From positions 76,176,641-76,240,640 of the forward strand of contig CM055313.2 of assembly GCA_029255685.2 (NCBI GenBank): a stretch of DNA of 64,000 nt, in the 5' to 3' direction. The notes under the pieces were generated by a model. That model was not told the DNA's origin. It searched no databases and saw only the letters and a program-made list of their open reading frames with translations. The stretch comes from Silene conica (taxonomy: Eukaryota; Streptophyta; Magnoliopsida; Caryophyllales; Caryophyllaceae). Within the stretch, counting starts at the first letter, position 1. Each line of letters opens with the position of its first letter. A program made the position numbers and the translations under genes. Positions 35,663-48,232 of this stretch are shown piece by piece.

Positions 35663-36475
35663 GATAGGTGTCAATATGAACATGGTTGAGACAATAAACA
35701 ACAAAGAGGCAATATCAGAGAAATATAATCAAGGTAAGATGCAAAATCAGATTAGAGTAGGTGTGAATATGAACATGGTTGAGACAATAAACAACAAAGA
35801 GGCAATATCAGAGAAATATAATCAAGGTAAGATGCAAAATCAGATTAGAGTAGGTGTGAATATGAACATGGTTGAGACAATAAACAACAAAGAGGCAATA
35901 TCAGAGACATATAATCAAGGTAAGATGCAAAATCAAATTAGAGTAGGTGTGAATGTGAACATGGTTGAGACAATAAACAACAAAGAGGCAATATCAGAGA
36001 AATATAATCAAGGTAAGATGCAAAATCAGATTAGAGTAGGTGTGAATATGAACATGGTTGAGACAATAAACAACAAAGAGGCAATATGAGAGACATATAA
36101 TCAAGGTAAGATTCAAAATCAGATTAGGATAGGTGTGAATATGAACATGGTTGAGACAATAAACAACAAAGAGGCAATATCAGAGACATATAATCAAGGT
36201 AAGATGCAAAATCAGATTAGGATAGGTGTGAATATGAACATGGTTGAGACAATTAACAACAAAGAGGCAATATCACAGAAATATAATCAAGGTAAGATGC
36301 AAAATCAGATTAGAGTAGGTGTGAATATGAACATGGTTGAGACAATAAACAACAAAGAGGCAATATTAGAGACATATAATCAAGGTAAGATGCAAAATCA
36401 GATTAAATAGGTGTGAATATGAACATGGTTGAGACAATAAACAACAAAGAGGCAATATCAGAGACATTAAATGCT
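35663..36475 (+). repeat. 93-bp minisatellite, nine copies
   Basis: Copies start (at ATGAACATGGTTGAG or variant) at 35676, 35769, 35862, 35955, 36048, 36141, 36234, 36327 and 36420; the last is partial. Each step is exactly 93 bp. Because 93 is a multiple of three the frame repeats (31 residues with NMVETINNKEAI), with stops in copy five and after copy eight. Copies differ by only a few bases. Confidence 0.92.
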
Positions 36476-36786
36476 GCAAAATCCACCAAAATTCAAGTCA
36501 TACACAAACAAACAAGGACAAGAACAAAACCCACAACAAAAAACGAAGAGCAGATACATGCAAACGAAAGCAGTAAGTCAAAAACCCAGTACTAATTAAA
36601 GAAGAGGGTAGTATATGAAGGACGTTCACCAACGTGCGAGAAACAGCACCAGAAACAGAAAATGCAGAAGCCATTGTAGTAGCAGCAACAACATGCAAAG
36701 AAAAAACCTCGTAATTAGTTTTCCGTATAAATATAGATCATCATAAATTAAATAAAATCAACAAAACTTTCAGAAAACTTAACAAC

Positions 36787-37320
36787 TTACCTATTTCTCC
36801 TTTTTTTCTCCCGTGCTATATATCTCTCCAGTAATCTTAGCCGCTTAAATTCAGAAAATGTCACAGGATATGGACCCAGATCTTCACCACCCCTATCAAA
36901 CAACCCAGCATCATAATAATCCTCAAAAGCCTTCCTTTTCTCAGCATCTCTCTTCAACCCTCTAGCCACAAAGTTATTAAACCTAAGAGTTTTAGGTGAT
37001 ACAGGGTTAGATCTGGGTGAACCCAGAACCCTAACATCTGATACAACAACATCATCAACCCCAGGAACATCACATCTACCAACAACACTACTTGTTTGGC
37101 CTAAATCACCACCGACATCACAAACTTTTTCACAAAAATCAACATCAAACTGAGTTTCCTCAACTTGAGACCCAAAATCAAACGGGTCTAAAGTATCAGG
37201 TACAATAGTAGTTGGAACAGAACAAGTTGAATCACCATAATCATCAAACTCATCATCAGATCTCGTGAGTTCTGAGAAAAGATCATAATTTTTTGAAGCT
37301 TTGTGATGATTATTGTTCAT
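36787..37320 (-). CDS. Unrecognised protein, probable first exon (about 177 codons)
   Basis: I do not recognise this protein. The ORF starts MNNNHHKASKNYDLFSEL, is acidic and Asp/Ser/Val-rich in the middle, and ends in a basic segment (RLLERYIAREKKRRNR). Its stop codon is formed only by reading through a consensus splice donor (AATAG|GTAAGT, minus strand), so the coding region probably continues in a downstream exon that I cannot place. Codon use is plausible and the frame is clean for 534 bp. The 5' leader is cut at 37372 by a copia-type LTR. It could be a host gene, a captured gene fragment, or a second ORF of the neighbouring DNA transposon. Confidence 0.5.
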   Translation of the reverse strand: MNNNHHKASKNYDLFSELTRSDDEFDDYGDSTCSVPTTIVPDTLDPFDFGSQVEETQFDVDFCEKVCDVGGDLGQTSSVVGRCDVPGVDDVVVSDVRVLGSPRSNPVSPKTLRFNNFVARGLKRDAEKRKAFEDYYDAGLFDRGGEDLGPYPVTFSEFKRLRLLERYIAREKKRRNR

Positions 37321-37371
37321 CGTTAATGTCGATGAACAAGGGAGTGATTAAGGGGAGAAGGAGGCGGAGAT

Positions 37372-38069
37372 TGTTGGGAATTGTGTCCTCAACAATAGTG
37401 CGATCACGTCAGTAAATATAAATTACTGATAAATCTACAATAAGAATACTCAAGGGATGATTCTTTTCATACAGTCGACTGATCAACATTAATCGATAAT
37501 GATTGGCTTACTAGAGTTTAACATTACTGTCGTATGACGGTGGTGATCAGTCGATCCCTTTAGGTCACACCTATAGGGAAACTCTATTAATAAGAAAACG
37601 ATATGATCGTATATGATGCGAGTTATATCAATCCTAGTTTATATATCGAGTTTGGAGTATGTTTATAATACGATTATAAACTGTAACATTTTAGTGAATG
37701 ATCAGTCATTACTAAAATTAATATGTTTATGAAACATTATTTAAGAATGAATTTATTTATATTAGAAATGTTTTAATATAAAATCTAATAATGATAATAG
37801 GATTATTATTTCATGATAATTAAGTTTAAATTAGTTAAACTTATAATGTCCATTTTAAAGGTGATAAAATGAACACAATTGAATGGGTTGGACCGTGTGA
37901 TATTTGATCACACTACCATTTGCATTTTGTTTTATGATAAATTTTATATGATAAAATTTAATTAAAATACTTATTAAGATATATTGTGACATGTGGTGGT
38001 TTGGTGCCCATGCATAGGGCAACCAAAACAAACCGTCCAAAATGCAAAAGAAAGAGGGAGAGTGTCTAA
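37372..38069 (+). repeat. Copia-type LTR fragment, same family as 4893-6147
   Basis: Begins TGTTGGGAATTGTGTCCTC and aligns to the reverse complement of the LTR at 4893-6147, most clearly over its first 230 bp. It is cut at 38069 by the Athila 5' LTR. The remaining half is not found at the right edge of the Athila complex (51106), so it has been lost or rearranged. Confidence 0.8.
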
Positions 38070-39396
38070 TGATACGTGCCTATTTTATGCATTTTATTTA
38101 CCCTTTTGGCACGTATTTTCTTACACTTTCGTGACTTTTAGTTGCTTTTTCTCCCGAAACGGTTTACTTTGGCATTTCTATGTTTTATATGTAGGAATAC
38201 GCGGAAGTGAGCAAAACCAAGCCTTATTTGCCTTTAGGAAGCTGTTTTGAGTACTAGTATGGAGCAAGGATCCGGATGGTGCATTCAAGTATTGTTTTCG
38301 GGCCAGTTCAAAGCTGAAAATAACGAGAAGCGGTCGACCGACCTGCAATATAGGTCGACCGACCGATGTCCAGTTCGCAAAAAGGCCCAGTTCACAGAAG
38401 CCCAAGTTCGCATGAAATAAACCCGCATCGCCAGAATCGGTCGACCGACCGATAATACAGGTCGACCGACCACCAGCTGTTTCGGGACTTCTGTTTTATT
38501 TATTTTCTATTTTTCCTAATCTTGTAATAATTCTTATTTAAGGAGACCTAGATTCTTCAATTAGAGGAAGCAATTTTATGAAGCAAGTAATTCCATTAGA
38601 AAGAACCTCTTTTATTTTACCAAGTACTCTATGTTTGAAGAACTCCATTGTTAGATTTTGGTACCAAGCTTTCATCTTTATTCTTAGATTTTCCATTCAA
38701 GTTGTAAGTTTGCTACAATTAATCTTTCCTTTTAATTCAATCTTGTTATTCATCTTGTTGTTATTTCTTATTTCATGTTTACCCTTTTATTGTCATCTTT
38801 AATTATGTTCATCTCTTTAATATTCTTAGTAATTGTTAGTTCCATAATTAAAAGTATGCCTAGCTAATTCTTGTGATTGGGAATTAGGGGAACCATGATA
38901 GAGACTTGACCTTGATAAGTTTGATGATTAAATTACCAATCCCCCATTGTTGTTGGTAAAGTAATCCTTAGGATTGAAAGATTATTAGGATTAGTTTAAC
39001 AACAACTTTGGGATTGCCCTTGAACGAAAGTTTAGTGCTTTTGTAGGAACCCTAAGACTGTAAGGATTGGGTAGAATATTGACCTAAAGGTTTATTCTTT
39101 GTTCCTTGGGATTGTGTTATTTGATTATTTTACCCTTCATTGACTTGTTTTGACCATGGGGAACCGAAGTTCCTAATCTCCTTTCATCTTATTTTAATTT
39201 TCTTGTTAGTTTGCTACCTTAGTGTTAGTTTAAATCTCAAATCAAAACCCCCCTTTTTGGTTACTTGCAATAGACTTTAAATTTACAAACATAATCTACC
39301 ATGTCTCTCTGTGGTTCGACCCTTGACTTATCCTATCTGAGTTTAAGCTGAGGTTTTATAAATCTTATCTTTGGCACCCCTCAACGACGGGTGTCA
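38070..39396 (+). repeat. Athila 5' LTR (1327 bp)
   Basis: Begins TGATACGTGCC and ends GGGTGTCA. Contains two motif pairs (38332/38353 and 38439/38460). It lies inside the copia-type LTR fragment; the five bases before it are TCTAA. Confidence 0.93.
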
Positions 39397-39401
39397 AATT
39401 T

Positions 39402-39419
39402 TGGCGCCGTTGCCGGGGA
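39402..39419 (+). other. Primer-binding site, Asp tRNA
   Basis: TGGCGCCGTTGCCGGGGA is complementary to the 3' end of plant tRNA-Asp, the primer typical of Athila elements. It lies five bases after the 5' LTR. The same site is repeated after the second LTR (50194-50211). Confidence 0.88.
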
Positions 39420-39533
39420 GGCGGTATAATTTTGTTTGTTAATTTTTAGTTTATTTTTCTTGTCTTAAGGAACTTACCGTTCTTACCTTTTCTTCTAGTT
39501 TTGTTTTAGAAGACAGGTTTTTGAGAGGAAGGC

Positions 39534-42500
39534 TTGAGTACTCTCTTTATGGATTCTATTTATAGCTACCTACAGCCGAAGCCTAAAGATGTACCAAAGG
39601 GATTCACCTTGCCTACACCCACCACTGGCTCCTTTGAACTCCGCCCAAATCATGTTTCTTTGGTGCAACAGAGTCAATTTTCTGGTCTACCCGACGAAGA
39701 TCCAATAAAGCATGTTATAACCTTTACGGATTATTGTTGCTCCATACCCCTACCTGAAGGGGTGACCAGAGACGAGGTGCTGGCAACGATGTTCCTTTTC
39801 TCGTTAAAAGAAGACGCGCAAGAATGGTACCGGTACCTTGACAGGACAAGTGAGAAGATTACGGATTGGACTTCCTTGGCATTGGCCTTTTACAAGAAAT
39901 ACTTCCCTCTTGCAAAAGTCGAGGACTTGAGAAACCAAATCCGTAACTTTCAACAGGGACCTGATGAAGGATTTTGTGAAGCATGGGATCGATTCAAGAA
40001 ATTGGTCCGTTCTATCCCTCACCATAACCTTCAACAATGGGACCTATGTAACTGTTTTTACAACCCTCTTTATGATGACTATAAGATGGTTCTTGATGTG
40101 GCCGCCAATGGAAGATTCCAGAATAACACCGACCACATGAAAGGTTGGAAAACCATTGAAGACATGGCGGTGCATAGGGCTACTTTTAAAGGTTCACGTG
40201 GGAATTCAAGGAGGCTGAATGTGGAGATGAATAGAGTTATGGCTCTTGAGACAACAGTTGAAGCCCGTTTTGAGAAGCTTGAGGCAACCCAGCTAAAGCT
40301 TGAAAGTGCGAACCTAGTTACTACGGTCGACAACACGGGTGAAATTGAGAAATTAAGAGCTCTTGTTGATGTTTTAACTACGGCAGTTTTGAAGATGAGT
40401 GAGGCTCACTATACCTCCACAAAAGTTTTTGAAGATCGCTTAATAAACATAGCCAACCAAAGGACTAGCTCTCCAGCTAGTTGTGAGGGACCCATGGAGA
40501 CGCTGAACGCTATAAACCTAAGGAGTGGCCGTGTTTGTAAAGAATCAACTCAAGAGGATGATCCAGCAGAAATTCCGACCAAAGAAACTGATCCCGTCAA
40601 AAGAGCAGGAGGTCGATCGACCGCTACTGTAGGTCGACCGACCGCAGTTCCTGACGTGAGATCAGATTCTGAAAAAAAGAAAAATTCGGACGTTGCAGAC
40701 TCTGGTCGACCGACCACTGCTACTGGTCGACTGACCGACGTTCCTGAGCAGAGTGTTGTTTTGACTCCGGAATCGCTGGATCCTTCCTTCATTCAAGACC
40801 TTACCGAAATTTTACAGCTGAAAAGGCCAAAGGTTGCTGATCCTATGGCTAAAGTCACCATTCCTTATCCTGAAAGACTGAAAAATTCAAAAGAGGATCG
40901 GAAGTTTGGTAAGTTTTTAGAGATGGTAAAGAATCTTGAGGTAACCATCCCTTTCACTGACTTAATTACCCAGGTACCTTCTTATGCTAAATTCATGAAA
41001 GATATTTTAAGTCGTAAGAAGAACTTTCAAGACGACGGTGCTGTTGCTTTTGTGGAAGAATGTTATGTTCTTTCACAAGATAATATAGCACCCAAGTTAA
41101 AAGACCCAGGTAGTTTTTCCATCCCTTGCACCATATGTAATCATGTAATAGGGAAAGCCCTTTGTGATCTAGGGGCTAGTGTCAGTGTCATACCTTATTC
41201 TGTATGTCAAAGACTTGGCTTAGGTAGACTTAAAGTCACCAATATTACCGTACAGATGGCTGATAGATCAACCCAAAGACCACTAGGGGTCTTGGAGGAT
41301 GTCCCAGTAAAAGTGGGAAAGTTCTTTATTCCTGTGGATTTCGTTGTTTTAGACATTGCTGAGGATAGTCAAATACCTATTATTTTAGGTAGACCATTTT
41401 TACACACAGCTGGGGCTGTAATAGATGTCAAACGCGGGACCATTACTTTAGAGATTGGGGATGACACTATCGAGTTTAGTCTTGCCCATAAGGCAACTAT
41501 TCCTACTGATGATACTTGTTGTTCCATCGATATTATAGACAGGAATGTTATCCTTAATTGGAGGGAATCCTTGACCAAGGATCCCTTAGATGATCTGACG
41601 ATTTTGGATAAGTGTGCAGGTAATCCAGCTGAGGATGCTGAAGAGCTGGATTTGATAGAAGAAGAGGAAGAGGAATATGAGCTCACTGAAGAAGAGAATG
41701 AGAAGCTCATAAGCCTAGCTAATGCAAGTCTGGTAAACATGTGCTATTCTATTGATACTAATTCTGTTCATGCAGTTGAGGTAAAAGCACCAGAGCGTAA
41801 GCCACTTCCTCCTAATCTTAAGTATGTTTTCCTAGATGATACTGAACAGTACCCTGCGATTGTTAGCTCTAAACTTAGTCCTGACCAACTTTCTGCCTTA
41901 ATGACTGTTCTTAAAAAGAATAGAAAAGCTCTAGGTTATTCTTTGGATGATATTAAGGGTATAAGCCCTGATGTTTGTATGCACAGGATAGATTTAGAGA
42001 AAGGGCATAAGCCTTATAGACAGGGACAGCGTAAGTTGAATCCTAAAATGCAGGATGTAGTTATGGCTGAGGTTATGAAGCTTCTTGATGCAGGTATTAT
42101 CTATCCAGTTGGCAACTCTAAGTGGGTTAGCCCAGTGCAGGTGGTTCCTAAGAAAGGAGGAACCACAGTGGTTAAGAATGATAAAAATGAGTTAATACCA
42201 ACTAGAGTTGTAACTGGGTGGCGGATGTGCATTGATTATAGACAGTTAAATGCCGCCACCAAGAAAGACCATTTCCCCCTTCCTTTTGTTGACCAAATGA
42301 CTGAAAGACTGGCTTCTAATAAATTCTTCTGTTTTCTAGACGGTTACTCAGGTTTCTTCCAGATTCCCATCCATCCTGATGATCAGAGTAAGACTACTTT
42401 TACATGTCCACAGGGTGTTTTTGCTTATCGCAGGATGCCTTTTGGGTTATGCAATGCTCCTGCTACTTTTCAAAGGTGTATGATGGGTATCTTTTCAGAC

Positions 42501-44695
42501 TTTATAGAAAACATTATGGAAGTATTTATGGATGATTTCTCTGTTTACGGTAATGCTTTTGATCAATGCTTAGCTAATCTTGATAAAGTCCTGCAGCGAT
42601 GTATTGATGTAAACCTTGTCTTAAACTGGGAGAAGTGTCATTTTATGGTTACTGAAGGGGTAGTGTTAGGGCATCTAATTTCAGATAAAGGTATACATGT
42701 AGATAAAGCAAAAGTGCAGGTGATTGAGCAATTACCCCCTCATGTTAATGTCAAAGGGGTGAGAAGTTTCTTAGGACACGCAGGTTTTTACAGGCGTTTC
42801 ATTAAGGACTTCTCTAAAATTGCTAAACCACTTACACAATTGCTTCTTAAAGATGCCATCTTTGAATTTTCTGATGAGTGCCTTTCAGCTTTTAACAGGT
42901 TGAAGGAAGCTTTGATCTCAGCACCAATCATCCAGCCACCAGATTGGGATCTCCCCTTTGAGATCATGTGCGATGCTAGTGACTACGCTGTAGGTGTTGT
43001 GCTCGGTCAAAGGAAGAACAAGGCTCTTAATGCTATATACTATGCGAGCCGCACCCTGGATGAGACTCAAGTCAACTATTTCACAACCGAGAAGGAGATG
43101 CTAGCTGTCATATTTGCCTTAGAAAAATTCAGGTCTTATTTAGTGGGTAATAAGGTAATTGTCTATACTGACCATGCAGCCTTAAAAGGTCTTTTTCAAA
43201 AGAAGGATTCAAAGCCAAGACTTTTAAGGTGGATCCTCCTTCTCCAAGAGTTCGACATTGAGATTAGGGACAAGAAAGGCGCGGAAAACGTGGTAGCTGA
43301 CCATCTATCTCGCCTGCAGCTGACTGATGGGGAAGATTCTTTACCTATTGATGATTCGTTTCCTGATGAGAGTTTATTTATCATTAATAGTTCAGGTTCT
43401 TATCCCCCTCCTTGGTATGCTGATTTTGCTAATTTTGCTGTTACAGGTAAAATCCCTCCTGAGTTGTCTTGGCAACAAAAGAAGAGATTTATGTTCGATG
43501 CAAAACAGTATTTTTGGGATGACCCTTATGTTTTTAAAGAATGCGGAGATGGACTTATCCGGAGATGCGTTCCCCAATGGGAGGTGAAGGACATTCTGGA
43601 AGCATGTCACTCTTCCGCATATGGTGGTCACCACGGTCCATCTAGGACCGTGGCCAAGGTATTACAGTCTGGTTTTTATTGGCCTACTTTACATGCTGAC
43701 TATAGGAATTTTGTAGGTAACTGTGACGCCTGTCAAAGAACTGGGAATGTCTCAAAAAGACATGAGATGCCACAAGTTGGTATTTTAGAGGTAGAAATTT
43801 TTGATGTCTGGGGCATTGATTATCAAGGACCTTTTCCTAGTAGTCAAGGTAACAGGTATATTCTTGTAGCTGTTGATTATGTGTCTAAGTGGGTAGAGGC
43901 CATTGCTACTCCCCATTGTGATGCAAAAGCTGTTATTAAGATGTTTAAAAAATCATATTTCCTCGTTTTGGTGTCCCTAGGGTTGTCATAAGTGATGGAG
44001 GTATGCATTTTAAGGAGAAACGCTTAGGTGACTTGTTAAATAAATTCGGTGTCCAACACCGTAGGGGTTTAGCTTATCACCCTCAGACTAGTGGTCAAGT
44101 TGAGATCTCTAATAGAGAACTCAAGGAGACCCTAGCCAAGGTAGTTTCTAAGTCTAGGAAAGATTGGAGCCTAAAACTTGATGATGTTTTATGGGCCTAT
44201 AGAACCGCGTTCAAAACTCCAATATGAATGTCACCATTCAGATTGATTTATGGTAAAACTTGTCATTTACCAGTTGAGTTAGAACGTAAGTTTTGGTGGG
44301 CTATTTGTGATCTTAATTTAGACCATAATCTTTCCCGTGAGAAACGTTTATTACAGCTCAATGAGTTAGAAGAATTCAGGTTGTTAGCCTATGACAATGC
44401 CAGGATTTACAAGGAGAAAACAAAGCGCTGGCATGACAAAAGAATCATTAGACGTGATTTTCAGGTAGGTGATAGGGTATTGCTTTTTAATGCTCGTATT
44501 CGTCTTTTTCCTGGTAAGCTGAAATCCAGGTGGAGCGGACCCTACACCATCACAGCTGTCTCAAAATTCGGATCAATCGAATTAGAAACCTCATCTGGTG
44601 AGAGGTTCAAAGTCAATGGCCAATATGTGAAGCACTTCCGAGGAGAAAATGAATTTGTCGGAAAAGTCGAAGTTTCTTACTTCGACCCTTTTTAG
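39534..44695 (+). pseudogene. Athila Gag-Pol polyprotein, two breaks in integrase
   Basis: The first frame (39534-43991, 1485 aa) contains Gag (residues 1 to about 260; QEWYRYLD, FYKKYFP), a variable linker (about 355-405) with two motif pairs read as GRPT repeats, aspartic protease (DLGAS, 545-549; IILGRPFL), RT (FMDD, 998-1001), RNase H (first Asp about 1147) and the start of integrase (HHCC zinc domain from His 1359; first catalytic Asp about 1429). A frameshift at a run of A (43947-43952) shifts the rest of integrase to 44003-44227, and an in-frame TGA (44225-44227) separates it from the C-terminal part (44228-44695). So integrase cannot be made whole. Start choice is the first Met of the long frame, in line with the gag of the family. 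Confidence 0.92.
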
Positions 44696-45878
44696 GATGC
44701 TCCTTAGAAGGTAAAAGGTCGTGCGGGACCTCTTAAACCAGCGCTACACGGGAGACAACCCGTGCTTTAGTTTAAATTTACGTTTTCCTTCTTATTTTTC
44801 GTTTTATCCTATGGTGGAAATTGAAATCTCTGCAGAAAAGTGAAAGAAAAAGCGAATCCGTCAGTACAAGTGGTCGACCGACCGAGTTATTAGGTCGACC
44901 GACCAAACTGACAACTTTATGCACTTTTTCTGACAGAGTAAGTAAAATTGCAGAGCAGGTAAAAGGACGATGGTCGACCGACCGACTTTTCTGGTCGACC
45001 GACCAAGGTTTTTTTTACGGTTTTATTTTTCAGAGTCAAATGTCACGGGTCTGTTGTGTTTTGAAAATACAATAATTGCTTTCACCTCTTCACTCTACCA
45101 GCATTCCCTTTCTCTCTTAAAACCCTAGAAAAATTCACCCACCTTCCTCCTTCACCAATTTACTTACTTTCTTTCATTTTCCATCTTCAAGGTATGTTTT
45201 TCTTCATTTTCTTTCTCTCTTTTTAGTTTTATATCTTCTTAATTCCGTTTTAGGTGGTATTAGTTTATCTTTTTAAGTTCAATTTTGCTCTTATTTCCGT
45301 TTCCATGCTTGTTTGTGTGTTTCTATCTTAGTTCTCTTCTTCTTTTTGATTTTATATGCTTAGATCTGTAAATTTTGGGTGATTTTGTGCTGATTAGGAT
45401 AGTTTAATTCTTCCTTATAATTTTTATACCTCTTTTCGCGCGAAATTCAACCACGGAAAACCGACGCTGACACTATTCACGGTCGACCGACCGGAAACTG
45501 AGGTCGGCCGACTGAAATTTGAATTTCCTGGGTTTCGAATTTACAGATCTGCACTTTTCTGATGATAGTCGGTCGACCGACCTAAGACTGAGGTCGGCCG
45601 ACCAGAACCATGGTTTTCTTGGTTTTATTCTTTTTGCAGTTTCTGACTTTCCTTCGTAAATTGGTCGACCGACCTGGTTTTACGGTCGACCGACCGTCTG
45701 TTCTGCAGAAGTTACGTGTTTATTCACCTAAGTGGTCGACCGACCTACATATGCAGTCGGTCGACCAGAGCCTGTTTTCCAAGTTTCTGTTTCTGCATTT
45801 TTCGTGACTATTTTTGTTAAAGCTATGTTTCATATGCTCATAAGACTTGTATCTTTATTTGAACTTTTCAGCTTTACG
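44696..45878 (+). other. Non-coding spacer between pol and the env-like ORF
   Basis: About 1.2 kb without a real gene. It holds six of the paired GGTCGACCGACC motifs (44872/44893, 44972/44993, 45481/45502, 45571/45592, 45663/45684, 45734/45755) and T-rich tracts. Confidence 0.7.
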
Positions 45879-47095
45879 ATGTCTAACCGTGATCAAGGTG
45901 GGAAGCGCGCACGCACGTCGGGTACAAGCACTTCTAGAGGACGTGTCTCTAGGACGCGAGGTTTGGCGGTGCAGGACACGGATAGTTTACCAAACTATCC
46001 GCAAATCACTTTCAGCTCTCCGGCCCAGAAGGCCCGATTCCTCCATCTTACCGCCTACTGCGTGGTAGTGGCAACCCGTTTCCTTTCTGTTCCAGCCTTG
46101 CATGCTTTGGGATGCCACGACGAGGTAGTATCTTTGCTCATTGGGACCGGGTTTGCAGGCCTTGTCACTATGGATGAGATCACCTACCGCCTTCTTACTC
46201 TTGAGTTCTTTTCTTCCTTTACCTTTGATTTAGGGGCACTTCACTCCGGCTATGATAATTTTTGTATCTCTTTTCGCATGTTCAATGAAACTTATGCTTT
46301 GACTTTAACCCAATTTGCTCAAATTTTGGGTCTGTCTTCTGAGGGTCTTACTGATGACCCCACGGGGTCGTATTCTGATATGTGGTCCTGTATTTCTGAT
46401 TCCAGCGATGTGAAGAAGAAAAACAGTACCATCCACCTTCCCACCCCCCGTTATTTTTTGCGTCTGTTGGTCAACACTGTTTTCGGCCGCAAAGAGTCTC
46501 AAAATGTTAACAACATTGAGCTCTCCATTATGTCAGGTCCGTGCGTTGGGTAAACAGGAGAGATTATTGGAAGATAGACACCTATCTCAGTGATCGCATC
46601 CCCATCACCATGGCTCCCCCTATGCTTCCCCTTTCTAATGTTGTAGGGGAGCCCCGACCACTACTCCCGTCTTACCGCCTCCCGCTTAGGGGAGGCACTT
46701 CTAGAGGTTTCAGGGCCCCTGCTCCCGGTGGCCACCATACCACATCTGGGACAGGGTACCCATCTGATTTCACTGCTCCTCTTAATGTTTATGTTCCTCC
46801 TTTTGTTGATGACAGATCTATGCCACAAATGATGGCGAGTCTTTGCAGGCAGTTCAGCCAAAAACAGCTGAACGATAGTCTCTTCCAATACCCGGTTTAC
46901 AGGGAGTATGCCACACAAGGTAGGCTCCCAACCGGCCCATGGACTCACCCCACCTGGTACACACCTCTCGCAGGCGGTCGTGACCACGGTGAAGCTTCAG
47001 GCTCTGCCTCAGGAACAGGAGTAGGGTCTGAGGAGGATGGCGATGAGGGGGAAGGAGAAGAGGACCCTGAGCCGTTTTACGACTCAGAGGGCTAG
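45879..47095 (+). pseudogene. Athila 3' env-like ORF (ATHILA ORF-1 family), frameshifted
   Basis: The first part (45879-46553; MSNRDQGGKRARTSG start) has the features of the plant ATHILA ORF family: FLSVPALHALG, LLIGTGFAGL and an FSSFTFDL core. A frame change near 46541 joins it to the second block (46541-47095), with Pro-rich text and an acidic C-terminus (EEDGDEGEGEEDPEP). The role in the element is unknown; it occupies the env position of retroviruses but shows no clear signal peptide or transmembrane anchor here. A pyrimidine-rich AG (CTTTTCAG) ends eight bases before the ATG, a possible acceptor for a spliced message. Confidence 0.75.
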
Positions 47096-48198
47096 GGACA
47101 TGCTTAACCTTACCCTCTTTGGGGTTCGGTTTGGGGAGGTCCCCTTTCCTTGGTTCGATTTGGAGAGGTCCACATTTATTTTGTAAGTGTTTTCCTCCCT
47201 TAGATTTCCAATTTTCCCCTCTAGATTTCCAGTTTTCCCCTCCTTCCTCCTTAGACTCTTTTTGTAGTTTTTAGTCTTTTTCCTTTTCCTTTCTTTGTTT
47301 GCTTCTTTTTCGCCTACCCCCATCCCTATGATGTGGTTATATGCTGATGAGCACAATGGGGGCATTGTGCGTTTTGGTTTGGGGAGGGTGTTTGCATACT
47401 CCTTTGTGAGTATGCTATTGTTTTTGTGTCTTTTGTTTTTCATACCTTTAGGTGTTTTTCTTGTTTTCATCCTCTCCTGTCGCGTGTTCTTCCCTGTCGC
47501 GCATTCTTCTCTGTCTTAAGTTTTTAGGTCGAGTCGGAACGGATAAATACAAGTTATGCCTTACATATCATTTATTGTTTTGCCTTGCATTTTTTCAAAA
47601 ATTTTCAAGCTAGTCTTTTGCATTATCTACGAGTTTCTGTTGATTTCATGCTAAATTATTAGACTTGACTCTCTTCTTGGCAAGCTACTACATTTTCTAA
47701 GGATTAGAGCTTAATAAATCGGTGACATCCATGACCGATTTCATATAGGTTTGTGAGTAGTTTCTCCTCTTGAGGCATGTTACATCAATGTGCATAAACA
47801 TGAATTTTGTCTTCTTAATACCTGTATGCATTCGGGTTTGTGGTTTGTTGACACATGTGGTAGAGGTACCCCTTTCTCATTATTCCCATTATCCTCACAT
47901 AGCCAAATTGAATTCTTCTACCCATTTGCTACATTCTAAAAATTGCCTACCCTAGCCGAGCTAGTAAATTAGTAATGGGACTGTTTTTCTTGCCATCCTT
48001 TGGTTTATGCTTCATTGATAAATTTTGATTTTGGGAGAATGATAGAAAAAGAAAAAAAAAAAAAAAAACAAAAGGGACACGAAAAAAAAATGTTGAAAAA
48101 AAAAAAACGAAAAACGAAACAGCCTGTTTTCAAGGCTGGTCGGTCGACCAGTTTCCCCGGTCGGTCGACCAGGACCATTGGGTAGGTTAGTTTTTCTG

Positions 48199-48232
<34 letters not shown>

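Noticed and set aside
35676-36410. Long repeated ORFs (31-residue units) as a real repeat protein
   Set aside because: The unit length is a multiple of three, so the frame stays open automatically. Stops occur in copy five and after copy eight, and similar decayed repeats upstream have no frame.
38178-38473. Minus-strand ORFs in the Athila LTR with repeated VGRP motifs
   Set aside because: The motif is the translation of the GGTCGACCGACC pairs. The ORFs lie in U3 and recur only because the LTR does.
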